In this document: positions 36,255-48,768 of the stretch, piece after piece
How the letters are laid out: every line of letters begins with the position of its first letter
How positions within the stretch are numbered: position 1 is the stretch's first letter
Assembly (NCBI GenBank): GCA_027604705.1
Contig: JADHYV010000028.1
Location: forward strand, 62,001 to 126,000
From: Allomyces arbusculus
Taxonomy: Eukaryota; Blastocladiomycota; Blastocladiomycetes; Blastocladiales; Blastocladiaceae
Length of the DNA: 64,000 nucleotides
Direction: 5' to 3'
Position numbers and translations under genes: made by a program
Notes under the pieces: model-generated
Told to the model about the DNA's origin: nothing
The model's database searches: none
The model's input: only the letters and a program-made list of their open reading frames with translations

Positions 36255-38209
36255 CTAATAATGACGGCTCCGCTTCCGCGCGCCGTCGCCAGCGTCACTG
36301 TCGTCGTCGCGGTCGTGTCCACGCGACTTGGACGAGCCCTGTTGCGCCTGGCTCATAAACTCACGCACGCCAAACAGATCTGCTCCCGGCGCCGATGAAG
36401 ACGCCGCTGTTGACGAGTACGTCGTTGCGGGCTCAAATTCGACGGGTCCATCGCGCGGGGCAGCCGAGGACGCGCCTGAAAAGCCCTTGCCCGGTGCCGG
36501 CATGAACCGATCTGTCCGAGACAGCTTATCGTAGGCCGCGCTCGCATCGCCGCCGTAGAGCTCGTCGTCGCCCGACGCTTTCGGGCGGTACGCAGACGAG
36601 AGCGCGTTGCGGGCGTCGTTGAAGAGCGGCTTGTCATAGACATTGTAGGCTAAAATCGGGGCGGGGCACAAATGAGCACCACACATAACGGGCAGTTTGA
36701 CAAACAAAAGCAAGTGGTAAACCGCACCCTCGTCGTCTCCGGCAAACCCGGTTCCGAGCCCTTCGCTCTGGTTGTAGAGACGCGAGTCGAACATGGTTTC
36801 CTTGGACATAGTCGGCTGCGCGACCCCGAGAGCAACCTTTTCGGAGATATCACGATCGCTGAGCATCTTGGCGTGCTGCGCCTTGGCGTCGGCACCCATG
36901 TGCGACATGCGGTACTCGCGCTGCAACTGCCGCTGCTTGTCGCGGCGAATCGCCTCGCGCTCGCGGACAGCCTCATCATCGCCGTCAATGTCGTCCTCGT
37001 CTTCTTCCTCATCGCCGTCCTCTCCGCGTCGTGGCGCCATGCCCGCACGCACTTCACGCGCCTGCTGCGCCTGTGCGCGCATCTCCTGCTCCTTGAGCGC
37101 GCGCTCCTTCTCCGACAACTTTTGCTGCACGAGCGCGCGTTGCCGCACTTCCTCGCGCGAGTGCCGCTCAGCAATCTGCAAGGCCTCGGAAAACAGCGCA
37201 AACTTGTCGTTCATGACTGCCTGCACGAGCCCTCGGCCGTCAGCGGCAAGTCGTTTGTCGAGCGGAATCGTGTACCCCTTCGCGTTCTTCCAGTTGCTGA
37301 TACATGGAGGGATCTTCCAATCGTCGCGCTCTTCCTTGGTAAGTTTGCGCGGCGGTGAATGCATGACGGGCGGCGGCGGCGACGGCGGGCCCGGCGGGAG
37401 CCGCTTAAACCCAAACTTCGGCGGCTCAAACGGATCCACGGGCATTTCCACCATCTTGATGATGCGCGTCTTCCCCTGGCGCCCACCCGTCTGCGTCGGA
37501 GTGTACTTGACAAACACGGGCGCGCCCGCCTGAGCGGTCGAGGCAATCGTCTTGGGCTTGGCCGCAGCGACCTTGCCTGTGACGATCTTCTCGAGGGCCT
37601 TGCGCGTCTTTTCCGTCGTCTCGGCGACTTCCTCCTCGGACGGCTTGGCCCACAGTTCGGCCGCATCGTGCGGGATGTCGATGGGGACCAGGTCCTTGTA
37701 CTGCGAGTGAATCACCGTGTCGGCCGAGTGGCCGTGTCGCGCGAGCGCGTCGTAGCGCAGGTTACCGGACTCGTCGACTTGCAGCGCAACGGTGGTTGAT
37801 GTTTGCGCCTACAAGAAATGACGCGACAGAGCCGCAACGATGAGCGACAAAGCGGCCCTTTGGGCAAGAAATTGATCCGGGCCAGTACCGTCTTGTCGCG
37901 ACCCATGTCGAGCGGGTATTGAGCAATATGGATCTCCGGAAAAGCACCGCCATCGCCAAAGTCCGACGCATGTCGTGGCAGGTAGCCAGTGCGGGCACCG
38001 TAAGCTGGGATGATCTTGACCGTGCGCTGCAGCACTGTGGACGTGCTCGCCGGCTCCGGGGCCGTTTTTTCCGCAGCCGGAGCGGCATATTTGGGCGCCG
38101 GGAGAAAAGAGCTAAAGGAAGAGGTCGCGTGGGCGGGCTGGCCGTCAGACTCAAGTTGGCCACTAGACATGCTGGAGCGGAGGAGGGCCACGGACCCCAG
38201 GGTGGACAT
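36255..38209 (-). CDS. SNW-domain splicing factor (SKIP/Prp45)
   Basis: Component of the activated spliceosome (Prp19-related complex), bridging U2, U6 and step factors; in animals also a transcription co-regulator. Three minus-strand exons: 38209-37889, 37808-36728, 36649-36255; 598 residues. The N-terminal family block DFGDGGAFPEIHIAQYPLDM ends exon 1. The splice to exon 2 restores VALQVDESGNLRYDALARHG, and exon 2 carries the name-giving ISNWKNAKGYTIPLDKR and a PPSPPPPVMHSPPRKLT proline stretch. A long basic/acidic helical region follows, then SEGLGTGFAGDDEA joined to YNVYDKPLF across intron 2. The tail is Ser/Asp/Arg-rich. The start is taken at the ATG encoding MSTLGSV; in-frame ATGs at 38329 and 38170 are alternatives. 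Human SNW1 is 536 residues, so length fits. Confidence 0.94.
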
Positions 38210-38508
38210 GCTGTTCGGAGGAATTGCGGGCAGTTGCAGAGTAGCTGGCTCGTGGAAACGGCGCGGCATGCAGGCGACCTCCAACGACGACGACGCGGCC
38301 AAGACCGGCTTGCAAGGCGTGGAGCGCAAGTGCGAGATGTGTGACTTCCGCGTGATGCGCGCATGATTTGACGTGGACGGTCAAGGCTGCAGGCTTGTGC
38401 TGAAGTCGCGTCTCACGCCTGTTCGAATCGACGTGCCGTCTTCACACAGTCTGCACTGACAGACCCAGACCCTTAAATCGGAGGGCGCGTGAATTGCTGC
38501 AATTCATC
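38210..38508. promoter_or_regulatory. Divergent promoter region, SNW gene / Rab-like gene
   Basis: A 299-bp gap between two starts on opposite strands, or less if the SNW gene uses the upstream ATG at 38329. It must hold both promoters. No individual element could be assigned. Confidence 0.45.
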
Positions 38509-39398
38509 ATGCTGTCAACATCCAACTCGGCACAGGCTGGCACGCGTGCCCCGGCCTTGGACGCGCGCGCAGGCAACATCACGACACTCAACGGTCTCGA
38601 CAACAAGAAGGTGCTGGTCGTGGGATCAGCACGCGGAGGGAAAACGTGCCTTGTAAATCGGTACGCAAACGGATTCTTGCCCAAGACGAACTCTAAACGG
38701 CAGGCGACTCAACCAGCCTATTCCACAGACTCGTCGCGGACGAGTATGCTACGGATGCGAGCGGCGTGACCACATACCAGCAAACACTGGGTGCCGAGCT
38801 GTCGGTCAAATTCTTTATTGAAAGCGAGTGAGTGCTCTTTGTACTCTGGTAAAGAGGCTTGAACTTCAGCTAACATGTTCTTATCCTTGATTAGGAACCG
38901 CCTCTCGTTGAGCATTTGGTGTCTGGGTCGGATCTGTTCTGCTCCTCCAACCCACTGAACGACGTACCACTCATACTTTCCGCCTGATTCAACTCTGTAG
39001 GAGGCCATCCGCGATACCAGTCGACCAACTCGCAGTTCTTCACCGACGACACGGCCGTGGTCCTGGTCACGGTCGATTTGCTCAATTCCAAGTCGCTCGA
39101 CGAGGCCAAAATCCTGTTTCAAAAAGCTAGGAGGTACGCAACCATTGCCTCGACCTTCTCCACCTGGCGGGTCTTGACCGACATTCTCCGGCGACCTGGT
39201 AGCGCGTGCCCAACGGCTCTCATGTACCTTGTCGGCACCAAGTCCGATGTGGTCGACAAGGTGGTGTTCCCGATTGGTGAGCTGGCGAGGGCAGCGCAAG
39301 AGGCCGGTGCCGTCGCCTACAAGACGACGAGCGCAAAAGCGGGCACGGGGATCCGTGATCTGTTTGATGAGATATGCACGAAGCTGCGCGATATATGA
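38509..39398 (+). CDS. Atypical Rab-like small GTPase
   Basis: Five exons: 38509-38660, 38729-38827, 38895-38926, 39001-39133, 39203-39398; 203 residues. All junctions keep phase and restore Rab-family spacing. P-loop GSARGGKT (~40-47) is intact, with TLGAELSVK in the strand after switch I, G4 TKSD and G5 TSAK. The G3 position reads WCLGGHPRYQS where Rabs have WDTAGQERYQS, so the Mg-coordinating Asp and the catalytic Gln are both replaced. The C-terminus (EICTKLRDI) has no prenylation cysteines. Such features occur in Rab-like proteins of intraflagellar transport, which do not need lipid anchors, but this homology is not proven. The donor of the 74-nt intron 3 (GTCGGA) is weak and chosen for alignment. 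The protein probably binds GTP but may not hydrolyse it normally. Confidence 0.8.
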
Positions 39399-39485
39399 AT
39401 GAAATCAAAATGGATTTGTCCAAAACTTGCACACAACCATGGCCCGAAACGAACAGCGCCGAACGAAAATCAATCAAACCGCGAA

Positions 39486-42400
39486 TTACGAGCGCCGCGC
39501 GCGCTTCTTCTTGGGCACGTCGTCCTCGTCCTCGTCGCTCTCGTCGCCATTCTGCTGCCCGTGCTCGATCAGCCGGGTCAGCGACGTCACGTCGAGCCGG
39601 AAATCGCGCACGGAACTGCGCTTGATGTACCGGCGCAGATGCTTGTTCTTTTCCGAGAGCGAGATAACGTGCACGTCAAACTGTTCGGCCTGCTGCACGA
39701 GCGCCGACGCAAGTCGCGACTGCGTCTTGACCTTGCGTTGCGCCTTGGCGAGCGCCGCCGCCACACGGTCCTGGCCCGCATCAGCAGCGTCGCCACCCTC
39801 CTCTCCCTCCTCCTCATCTTCGTCCTTTGTCTTCTTCCTCTTCTCGGCCCCCTTCTTCTTCTTAGGGTCTGGCAGCTTGAGCTTGGTCATCTGCTCCATT
39901 TCAACGGCGTTTTGCAGCAGGCCCATCAACTCGTGTAGTTGGCTCCCTGCACGCACGACGGCCGTGAACGACTCGTCGGCCCGCCCGCCGAGTGCCACCT
40001 TGATCTGCATTAGACTGTTGAGCGTCGCAAACGCGTGCGTGAACGTGCGGAAGACCGACCCCATGATCTGCGGCTTGACGAGCGCCTGCGTGAAGATGCA
40101 CAGCGCGTCGAGCACCGCCGCGAGCCGACGCGCGACGCGGTTCTCAAACGCAGCCATGGTCGCGTTCAGGTTGGCGGGAACGTCGGCTATCGCCATGATC
40201 GACGGAGTCCGTGAGTCCACGCGGTGTCCAGGCTTGGAGCAGCAAGTCAAAGCAACAACAAAGGAGTCACGTACGTTTCCGGCCGTACTCGCTGCGGAAC
40301 TCAGCAAACAGCCAGTCGAGTTCCTTGAACGCGCGCTCGCACTCGCGCAGCAGTTCCTGGCTGCCGCCGAGCGTGTTCTTGAGCGACCCACGGAACAGGC
40401 AGATCTCCTCGTCGTGGGCCATCTCCACGGGCGGCAGACCCTCGGGCAAACTCGTCACGGCGCCGAGCTCGTGATGAATGTTCTTGGCCAGCGTCTGCAA
40501 AAATCCAATATGCTCGAGATCCCAGTTGAGCGCACTGAGCAGCGCCGTCATGTCCTTGGCGAGCGCGAGATTATCAAACTTGCTTGCCTCGGCGGCAAAC
40601 TGGATGAGGTTTGTGCGCAGGTGGCTGTGCTCGACGTGGCCATGCAAATCGTAGAGCACTTTGACCATGATCCGCGCCTCCTTGACGTACTCGCACGCAA
40701 TCAGGTCCTGCAGGACCTGCGCCAAGAAATCGAGCGGCTGCACGGTGTCGCGGCCCGCGGCCGTGCGACTCGCCGCGGCCGCGGTCCCACGTGGCGCAAT
40801 CTCTAACATGAACGCGCGAAGGTCGACGGCGTCGCCCTGGCGAAGCAGGTAGGCGGCCAAGAGCTGGTCGAGGGCCTCGACGGCGTACATGACCATTGAC
40901 TTGCCCTTGAGTTTTTCCTTTTTTTCGCGGTCGGCCGTGCCGGCAATCGACGTGTGATCAAGCCGGCTCAGCAGGAGCCGTCCGAGCGTGACCAGCTGGT
41001 CGTATGCGATCTGCGCGAGATCCACGTGCGCCATGGCCGTCTGCAGCTTGCGCAGCTGGTGCCGCGTACTGGCCGCGAGCAGGTCGTCCATGCTACACAC
41101 GGTCGACGGCGCAAGAATGCACACGTCACAGTGCAACGCCACGTGCGCGTTCTTCTTGCCCTTGGCGTCGGTGAACTGTTTGCGCACCGTCTCCGTGAAC
41201 CGCGTCACGCGCTCATGCAGCTGCTCAATGACGGGGACCATTTGGGCGGTGCTGTTGGTGCCCGCCATGGCCAGGCACAGCTCAATGAGCGACTCGAAAC
41301 TCGAAATCAAGAGCATCGCCTGCATGTAGTTTTTCTGCTGCGACTCGTCAGCGAACCCGTAGTGGGACGTGGGCGACAGGTAGAAATCCTCGAGCTCCTT
41401 AGTTGCAATCGCCGTGGCCAGCGTGGTCAGGGCGTCGCAAAACGTCGTGCGGTACGAGTGGTCCCCGCTCGTCGACCGATACGCGGTCGCGCACGCCTTG
41501 ATGAGCCAATGAATCGGCTCGGTGACTTGCGCGCCTTGCATGCAGTCACCGAGCCGCAGTTTTGTCTGGTCCACGTAGCGGAAAAGGTGCCGGCCAAGCA
41601 CTTCAATGAGATGGTCGCCGAGCGACGGGTACTGGTCGAGGGCCAGGACAACGTGCTGGTAGAACGCGAGCTTGTGCTGGCTCGACAGCGTGAGACACCG
41701 CCGCACGAGGCCGAGAATCTCGTAGAGGAACGCCGGCGCCACGTCGCGCGCTTGCGAGACGCACAACAGCTGCACGGCGCCGCGCACGGCAATCACGCGC
41801 AGGTCCTCGCGCTTGTTGAGCATGGCCTTGCGCAGGAACAGCATGAGACTGTCGCGGAACGCAAGGTCCCACTGTGCGATCGGGAGCAGGAGCGTCAGCA
41901 GATGCGTCGCGCTCGGGATCGGCAAGTGCTGCACATGTTCGAGAAACTGCCGGATCTTGGGCAAGTACGCCTCCAAGAGCGCTTCCTCCTTGATGAGTTG
42001 CTCGAGCAGCGCGAGATAATGCCCGACTGCCGACGTCATACTTGCAAGCCGCGCCATGATCCGGTCCAGCAGGGTCTCGCGAACGCTCTCGTGCTCGACG
42101 AACAGTCGGCAGAGAATGATCATGGCCGCCTGTCGCAATTCCGCGTCCTCGGACCCGCGGACGACCATCGACTCGGCGGCCATCTCGGCGCCCATGGATG
42201 GCGGGACCGAAAGACCCGGGATCGACTTGAGCTTGCCCACGCCGGCATGGGCCCCGGCGGCCGCAGTCGATGCATAACTTGGGCTGGTCGACAAACCGTC
42301 GAGGATGAGGGTGCCGAGATCAATCAAGCCGGGCAGCATCTCCCAATTGTGCTGCGTTCGAGTAAGCACCTCGTTGAGCACATCGTTGATTTGCGGGAAC

Positions 42401-44268
42401 CGAAACGGCAGAAAGCCTGGGCACACAGAAACATATGACGTCAACGACAGCGCTCGAGGAAACGGTAATCATGAAAGAAAAATGCAAACCCTCCATCCAT
42501 GATAACCGCTTCGACTCGTGCTCGAGCTTGATGAGCCCCTCCATTTCCTTTTTCAAGTGCGTCAGGAGCGGCTACAAAGAGCCAAGCGGGGGTAGTGTCA
42601 GATCGATCGGAAATGAAAGAAACAGAAATGACCGCCGCCCGTACTCCGTGGAACTGCTTGAGCTTGGTCATGACGAGAATCAGCGCCATGGCAAACGGGC
42701 TGAGGTCGTTGCGCTTGAGCGACTTGGCAAACCCGAAGACATCGACGCCAAGTGCCTACTCGAAAGGACGCGAGTCAATTCCAGGAACGGCGCAAACGAG
42801 CGCAAGTCAAGCAGATCAAGCACGTACATGGTCCTGCCGAATTGCCATGGACAGGTGCATCAGCGTCGAGCTCTCCTTCATGCTGAGCCGGATCCTGGCA
42901 TGAGTTTGGTCGCGCTCGCCCGCGATCGCGGCCGTTGCGCGGTACTCGCGCGTAAAGTGCTCCGAAATGGTGGCAAAATACTGGCGCTTCTTGTCGGCCG
43001 AGTCGAGCTAGAATCAAGGAAACCAGGCTCGATCAATTGGCACTTGCAAGACGTGGCAAGGGTCGGCCAACGACGCACCTTTTTGAGCAAGTGAATGACT
43101 TGGTGCACAAGCAGCGACACTTCGTCTGGCGGAGCGCGGTCGAGTTGACTGTTTAAATCGTGATGCGGTAAATCAGAGCGCGGGGGCAAAGGCGAAACGA
43201 GCGGCCAAGGACGTACGACACTAATTTCTCAACGACCGAATCGAGTAGTGCAATGGGAAGAACAAGGTCGCGGAACATTTTGGCGAGTGGCAACGTGTGC
43301 TCCCAGCGCCAGTTGAGCTTGAGAATCCGGTGAAGGCACGCGTTCCAGACCTCCATGGGCGACTCGTCGAGGTCGGGGCCGGCCAAGGGTGCGACGGCCG
43401 TCTCTTCGAGGACGCGCGTGAACAAGTCAAATGCCGACTCGCGGACTGGGGTCTGGTTGGTGATGATGTCGAGGAACACTTGATCGCGGAGCTGAGCCAG
43501 GAGTGCGGGACTCTCTATCGTCAAGAATAACGGCAAAAGCAGGCTGAGTCATCAATTCAAAGGTGCTCGTCCAAAGTGATGAGTGGAAGACGTGCATACT
43601 GGAGCAAAAGGACCCGAACAGCTTGATGAGGTCCGTGGTGAGCGCCTCGGTTTTTTGACCCGTGTTCTCCAAGTCTTGAATCCTGAATCGCATGAGAGAT
43701 GGTCAGCCCCTGAAGCATGGCACGAGCTGGATCACCGCGACAGGGCGGAATGCAACAAACCACAACTGTATCGCCTTGACCACAGCGTCAATGAACGTGG
43801 TCGCGGTCGGATCGGCAATCGCGGCCGACAAGACCGCAGACCACAGCTTGTACGGCATGGCCGGAACTGTCACGACCTGGCCGCACAACCGAGCCGGTAC
43901 TTGAGCATCTTGATTGCTGGCGGCGCGTTCAAACGCTTGAGTGTGCAGCGCAACCCGTTCCATCATCTAAGACCGGCCGGCCATGAGGTGGTGCATGATT
44001 GGTAAATGTCGCTCGAATTTGGCGCGCCGTGGTCGTCTCGGCCAAAACGTACGGTCTTGGCACCAAACACCGCCAGGACCTCGACCAGAAAATCGAGGCG
44101 CTGCTGCGTATTGATTTCGAACAACCGTTGCAGGGCTTGCTGGTCGTTTTGGTCAATTTTTGCAGCGGCTTCATTGTATTCGGCGTCGTACTTGTCTTCG
44201 GCGTCGAGGATAACAGCGTCCGGGTCCGTGTTGGCGCATGTCGGCGCCTCGGTCATGGGCACGTCCAT
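39486..44268 (-). CDS. FANCI: Fanconi anaemia group I protein homologue (FANCI)
   Basis: Partner of FANCD2 in the ID2 clamp of interstrand-crosslink repair, clamped on DNA after monoubiquitination. Ten minus-strand exons: 44268-44053, 43966-43764, 43682-43600, 43514-43217, 43148-43079, 43007-42828, 42755-42645, 42571-42490, 42416-40275, 40186-39486; 1361 residues (human 1328). The start is GACACCATGG. All phases agree, and junctions recreate family text: VEKLVS-QLDRAPPDEVSLLV, RNDLSPFAMALILVMTKLKQF, and WDLAFRDSLMLFLRKAML in exon 9. A Lys at residue ~568 (YLPKIRQFLEHVQHLP) aligns with ubiquitination site K523 of human FANCI. The C-terminal SSVRDFRLD block, acidic stretch and basic tail KKKRARRS match the vertebrate end. 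Helical solenoid throughout. Introns 2 and 3 have weak donors. Confidence 0.95.
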
Positions 44269-44607
44269 GGTGTCGTGCGGCAAGTTGTTGAAGCGTCGGT
44301 TGCGCGGAACCGGTCGCAGACAAACACAGCGAGACGTTGATCGCGGCCGGCCAACGAGGAGAGTAGCGAAGCGCGACAGGGAGTCACTGCAGGCGCACAC
44401 GCGAGTGACTTGGACCGCCTCGGCCTGAAGGGCCTGTCGCTTCATCCACCTCTGCTGTTCCTGCTGCACTCGGCCTCGACCGCTGCGAACCGACACCGCC
44501 AGCCGCCAACAAATCCGCGCTGCTGTTCACTCGGCGCATCCAATCTGAGACCCGAATACGGCCATCAACTGCTTCGACCGATAGACTTGTGTGCCGAATT
44601 TGCCGTC
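44269..44607. promoter_or_regulatory. Shared divergent promoter region, FANCI / SMC5
   Basis: Only 339 bp separate the two ATGs, which face outward. Both products act in chromosome repair, so shared regulation is plausible. Translated frames across it are Arg/Pro/Cys-rich and non-conserved. No factor site was identified. Confidence 0.5.
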
Positions 44608-47600
44608 ATGGTCGCTCCGCTCCAGCGCTCCGCGGACCTGGACGGGTCCGTACTCGCGACCCGGGCCAGATTGGACATCATCAAGACTGAACCTGCTCGT
44701 GCTGTTTTTCTTGCTCTCCAGCTTTGTCAAGGGCTCCATTCGCCGCGTGCGCGTGCTCAACTTCATGATTTACGACAGGGCACAGTTCAACATGCACCCG
44801 GGGCTCAACATGATCATTGGGCCCAACGGCACGGGCAAGGTTTGTTTTTTGTGCCGGCCCGATCATTGCCAATCTGGCCCTTCGTGTGCTTGACGGAGAC
44901 TGACTCCCAGACTCGGGCTCGTCTATTCTCAGAGTACTGTCGTTTGCGCCCTGGCGCTCGGTCTCGGATACCCGCCCAAGGTCACGGGCCGTGGCACCGA
45001 TCTCTACGATTTTGTGCAAAACGGCAAAGACCAGGCTAAGATCGAGATTACGCTGTCGATGGGCGCCGACAAGGAACCGCTCGTCATTCTGCGCACTCTC
45101 GACAAGAACACGCGTCACAGCAGCTACACGGTCAACCGGAAGCGTGCCAGCGAGAAGGAAATCAAGTCGCTGCTCGACAAGCTCGACATTCAGATCGATA
45201 GTATATGGTGCGCACTCGACTTATTTCCATGGCCTCGCTTGTATGCTCGTTGACTAACATAGTTGGATCCGTTCCCTACTAGTCAATTCTTGCCGCAGGA
45301 GCGCGTCTCGGCGCTCGCGGCCATGGGCGACAAGGAGCTGCTCAAAGAGGTTCAAAAGGCGGCGGGCGAGCCGGGCATGCTCACCAAGCATGCGCAGCTC
45401 GAGGAGCTCGATGAGCACGTCAAGGAGAAGTCGCAGGTGCGGAGCTGCTCTCTCTCTCTACCGCTAATCCATCCACGTTCGGGACCACCGACCTCATCAC
45501 TCGCTGGCCTCGAGTAGAACGTCGACTTTTTCACCAACGAGGTTGAGACGCTGCAGGCCAAGAATCAGGCCATCGAGGCGCAGTACCTGCGCATCCGCAA
45601 CCGGCAGTCCATCAAGCGCAAGGCTGCGCTCACGCGCGCGCTCGTCTGGGAGACCAAATACAACCATTTGCGCGAGGACCTGCGCACAGCGCGGCAGCAA
45701 AAAAAGGACCAGGAGGCGGTCAAGGCCGATCTCGAGGCGCAGCTCAACCCGCTCGATGCGCAGCTCGAGGCGCAGCGCGACCGGATCGCCGCCTTTGCCG
45801 AAAAGTTCCGGACGCGGTCGGATCAGCTGAGCATGGCGCTGCAGCAGATTGGCGTGCGCACACGCGACGTGCGCAAGGTCGAGCAGGACATGGAGCCGCA
45901 GCGCGCGCTCGTCGACGAGAAGAAGCGCGACAAGCGCGCGGCCGAGGAAAAGATTCCGCGGCTCGAGGCTGATATCGCGTCGTTGCAGCAGCAGCTCGCG
46001 ACCTTGCCTACCAAGACTGACCAGGGACGACTCAATGAGCTCAACGAGCAGATGCGCGCGCTGCAGGTTGAGGCCAACGAGCTCAAGCGGGCCGAGACCA
46101 TGGCGCAGCAGGACGTGGACGCGGCGACCGCGCTCGAAGAAGAGTGCGGGCGCGAGCTGCACCGCGTGCAGACACAGCTGCAGCATCTCGCGTTGCGCCC
46201 GAACCCGCGCCTGCAAACTTTTTTGGACAAGGACCAGGACCATATTCGCGAGGTCTACCAGTGGGTTCAGGAGAACCCCCATTTGTTTGAAGGGAAAGTG
46301 CGCGGCCCGCTCTTGCTGCACATGGACGTGCCCGACAAGCGCATGGCGCCGGTCGTCGAGTCGTTTCTCGGCCGCAACAGCCTCACCAAGATGTTCCTCG
46401 TGGAGACGGCGCGCGACTACGACACGATAGTCGCCAAGTTTATCGATGCGCGCGGCAAGCCGCCTGGGTTCCGGCCCAAGCCCATGTCGGTGCAGCAGCA
46501 CACAATGCGCGACCCGCCGCAACCCGTCGACCGCGAGTATGTGCGCTCGGTCGGGTTTGACGGCATTGTTCTGGACTTGGTCGAGGCCGACGACTTTGTC
46601 AAAAACTTTCTTGCAAACCGCAACCAGTTGCACCGCGTGCCCTATGCCGCTGGCGACGTGGACCACCGCCGCATCGAGTACGACGGCCAAGTGAACCTGT
46701 ACGTGGTCAATGGCGTTTCGTACAGCCTGCGGTCGCACCCGTCGAACCCGCGCGAGGTCGTGTCAACAACGAGCCGGATCATGTCGCAGCAGCTGTTGTC
46801 GACCGACTTGAGCGGGACCGACACCGAAAAGCACAAGCTCGAGCAGCAGCGCCAAGAGTGGATCGATCAGCAGAAAAGGGCGACCGACAAGTTGCGCGAC
46901 CGCACGCGCATCGCGGAGGAGCGCCGAGCAGCCGTGTCTGAAAATTCCAAGCGGCGCCAAGCGATTCGTCTCGAAAAGAACACTCTCGAGGGGCATGTCG
47001 GGCGGCGCACACAGCTTGAAGGGCGGATCCGGGCCAAGCAGAACGACCTGAACAATGAACGCGCCAAGCCGGCCCAAATCCAGCAGGAGCTCGACCGTGC
47101 CGAGCGCAAGATGGCCGATCTCGCGCGTCAGAAGGCCTTGGCGGCGAAGAAGCTCTTGGTACTCCCCTTCCCCCTTCGTCTTCCGTCGATGTTGCTCTCA
47201 CACCGAGACTGGCGTATCCTTGGCCCTGTTGACAGTCGTGTTTCCAAGAGTTCCCCAAGTTAATTGCGCGCAAGCAGGCTGTGCGGCTGCACATGGCCTT
47301 TTGCAACGACAAGCTCATGATGCAGCTGGAGCAGCAGCGCGAGCTGCGAGAACAGTTTGACAAGATCAAGCGCGACCTCGACGTGATTGACCAGCGCGTG
47401 CGGGAGCTGCTCGACCAGGGCCAGACGATCAAGACCAACTTTGAAGAGGCGACGGCGACTGCGGCAGCCGAGACGGCCAACGAGCTGCGCGAAGCCATGG
47501 TCGAGCTCAAGGCCGAGTACAACTTTGACGAAATTCCGCGCGACGAATTGGTCGAGGAGCTCGAGCGGCGGCTCATAGATCTTGAGGCGCAGCTCGATGC

Positions 47601-48339
47601 GGCGCGTGCGACCGACGAGGGCGTCGTCGAGCAGTACGAGAACCGCATGGTCGAGATTGAAAAGCGCCAGAAGGAGCTCGAGACTGAGCAGGAGCAGTTG
47701 CATCAGATTCTCGACCAGCGCGAACTGATTCGCATGGCATGGGAGCCGACGCTCACGGATCTGATTCGCAACGTGTCCGAAAATTTCTCGAACTACTTTT
47801 CGCAGATTGGATGCGCAGGTGAGGTGGCGCTACGCACGAGCGAGCGGTTCGCCGAGTACGCGCTCGAGATCCGCGTCAAGTTCCGCGCGACCGAGGCCCT
47901 GCAGGTGCTCGAAAAGTCGCGGCAGTCAGGCGGTGTACGGGTCCCTTGGTGCTCATCGTGGTGGAGAAACTCCTCAACTCACCAATTATCTTTGCCGATC
48001 TGACAGGAACGCGCCGTGAGTACGATTCTGTTCCTGCTATCGCTGCAAGAGTTTTCGCGCGCGCCGTTCCGGCTCGTCGACGAGATCAACCAGGGCATGG
48101 ACGAGCACAACGAGCGCATGATCCACAAGCTGCTCGTGACGGCGTCGTCGCAGCCGCACTCGCCGCAGTACTTCCTCATCACGCCCAAGCTGCTCAGCAA
48201 CCTGCACTACTCGGAGAGCATGCGCGTGCACACCATCTTCAACGGCGCATTTGTCGGCCCCGAGCTCGCCGACGTCAAGACTGGGTTCGACGTAAAGCTA
48301 TTCCTCGCACAGCGGCAACATGCGCGCGTGCAGGTGTAA
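44608..48339 (+). CDS. SMC5: SMC5, ATPase subunit of the SMC5/6 complex
   Basis: Core of the SMC5/6 complex, which entraps DNA and acts in recombination repair and replication-fork stability. Seven exons: 44608-44645, 44722-44839, 44933-45207, 45283-45436, 45518-47158, 47236-47934, 48007-48339; 1085 residues (yeast 1093, human 1101). Walker A MIIGPNGTGKST spans the exon 2/3 junction. Splicing exon 3 to 4 recreates the SMC5 hallmark SICQFLPQERV. Two long coiled-coil arms flank a hinge at ~420-590. The signature SGGERAVST crosses the exon 6/7 junction, followed by Walker B FRLVDEINQGMD. Exon 1 is tiny and its start (GTCATGG) rests on phase and on family spacing before FVKGSIRRVRV. The acceptor of exon 6 could also be 24 nt downstream in the same phase. 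Confidence 0.95.
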
Positions 48340-48768
48340 GGGGCCGGCTGCGGAGGGCGGCGCAGTTTGTGTTTGTTGTGTCAAGTTTTGTCGCTGCCGG
48401 TTCTGAAATTCATAAAAGCGTGTCATCCATTCTGTTCAATGTTTGGCGAGCGTTGCTTGGCTTACCGCTCTTGCCGGGATCCTGCCCGCCCGTCGCCATC
48501 CTCATGTTCGCGTCTTCTCTCCCTTCCTCGGCGCTGTCGTTACGCGCCTGAGAAACAGCATCGAATGTGTTGCCGTCGAGATCGACGGCGGCCAAAAAGC
48601 CGACAGCAGAACGCCCAAGGGAGCATGACAACGAGACATTGGACTCCACGTGACGTTGACGCACTGTGGCTCCGGACGCGCGCTGCCGTCGTGATCGCGT
48701 TGCAGATTTTCACGGTAACAGCAACCACCATCCGCCAAGGGACTCTCAACACACGACAAGGAACCACC
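48340..48768. other. Intergenic region between SMC5 and the SURF6-like gene
   Basis: 429 bp between co-oriented genes: SMC5 3' UTR and the promoter of the next gene. Short open frames on either strand show no conserved features. Confidence 0.55.

Noticed and set aside
38401-38435. A GTTCGAATC string resembling a tRNA T-loop
   Set aside because: The flanking five bases on each side do not pair and no acceptor or anticodon stem is present.
40954-42438. 494-codon plus-strand open frame
   Set aside because: Antisense to the large FANCI exon; no recognisable domain.
42445-44268. The 5' part of FANCI as a broken pseudogene
   Set aside because: Short open pieces in changing frames first suggested decay. 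Eight introns with GT-AG ends and consistent phase join them into a full-length family member.
45497-46738. 413-codon minus-strand open frame
   Set aside because: Antisense to the SMC5 coiled-coil exon; Leu/Arg/Val-rich shadow.
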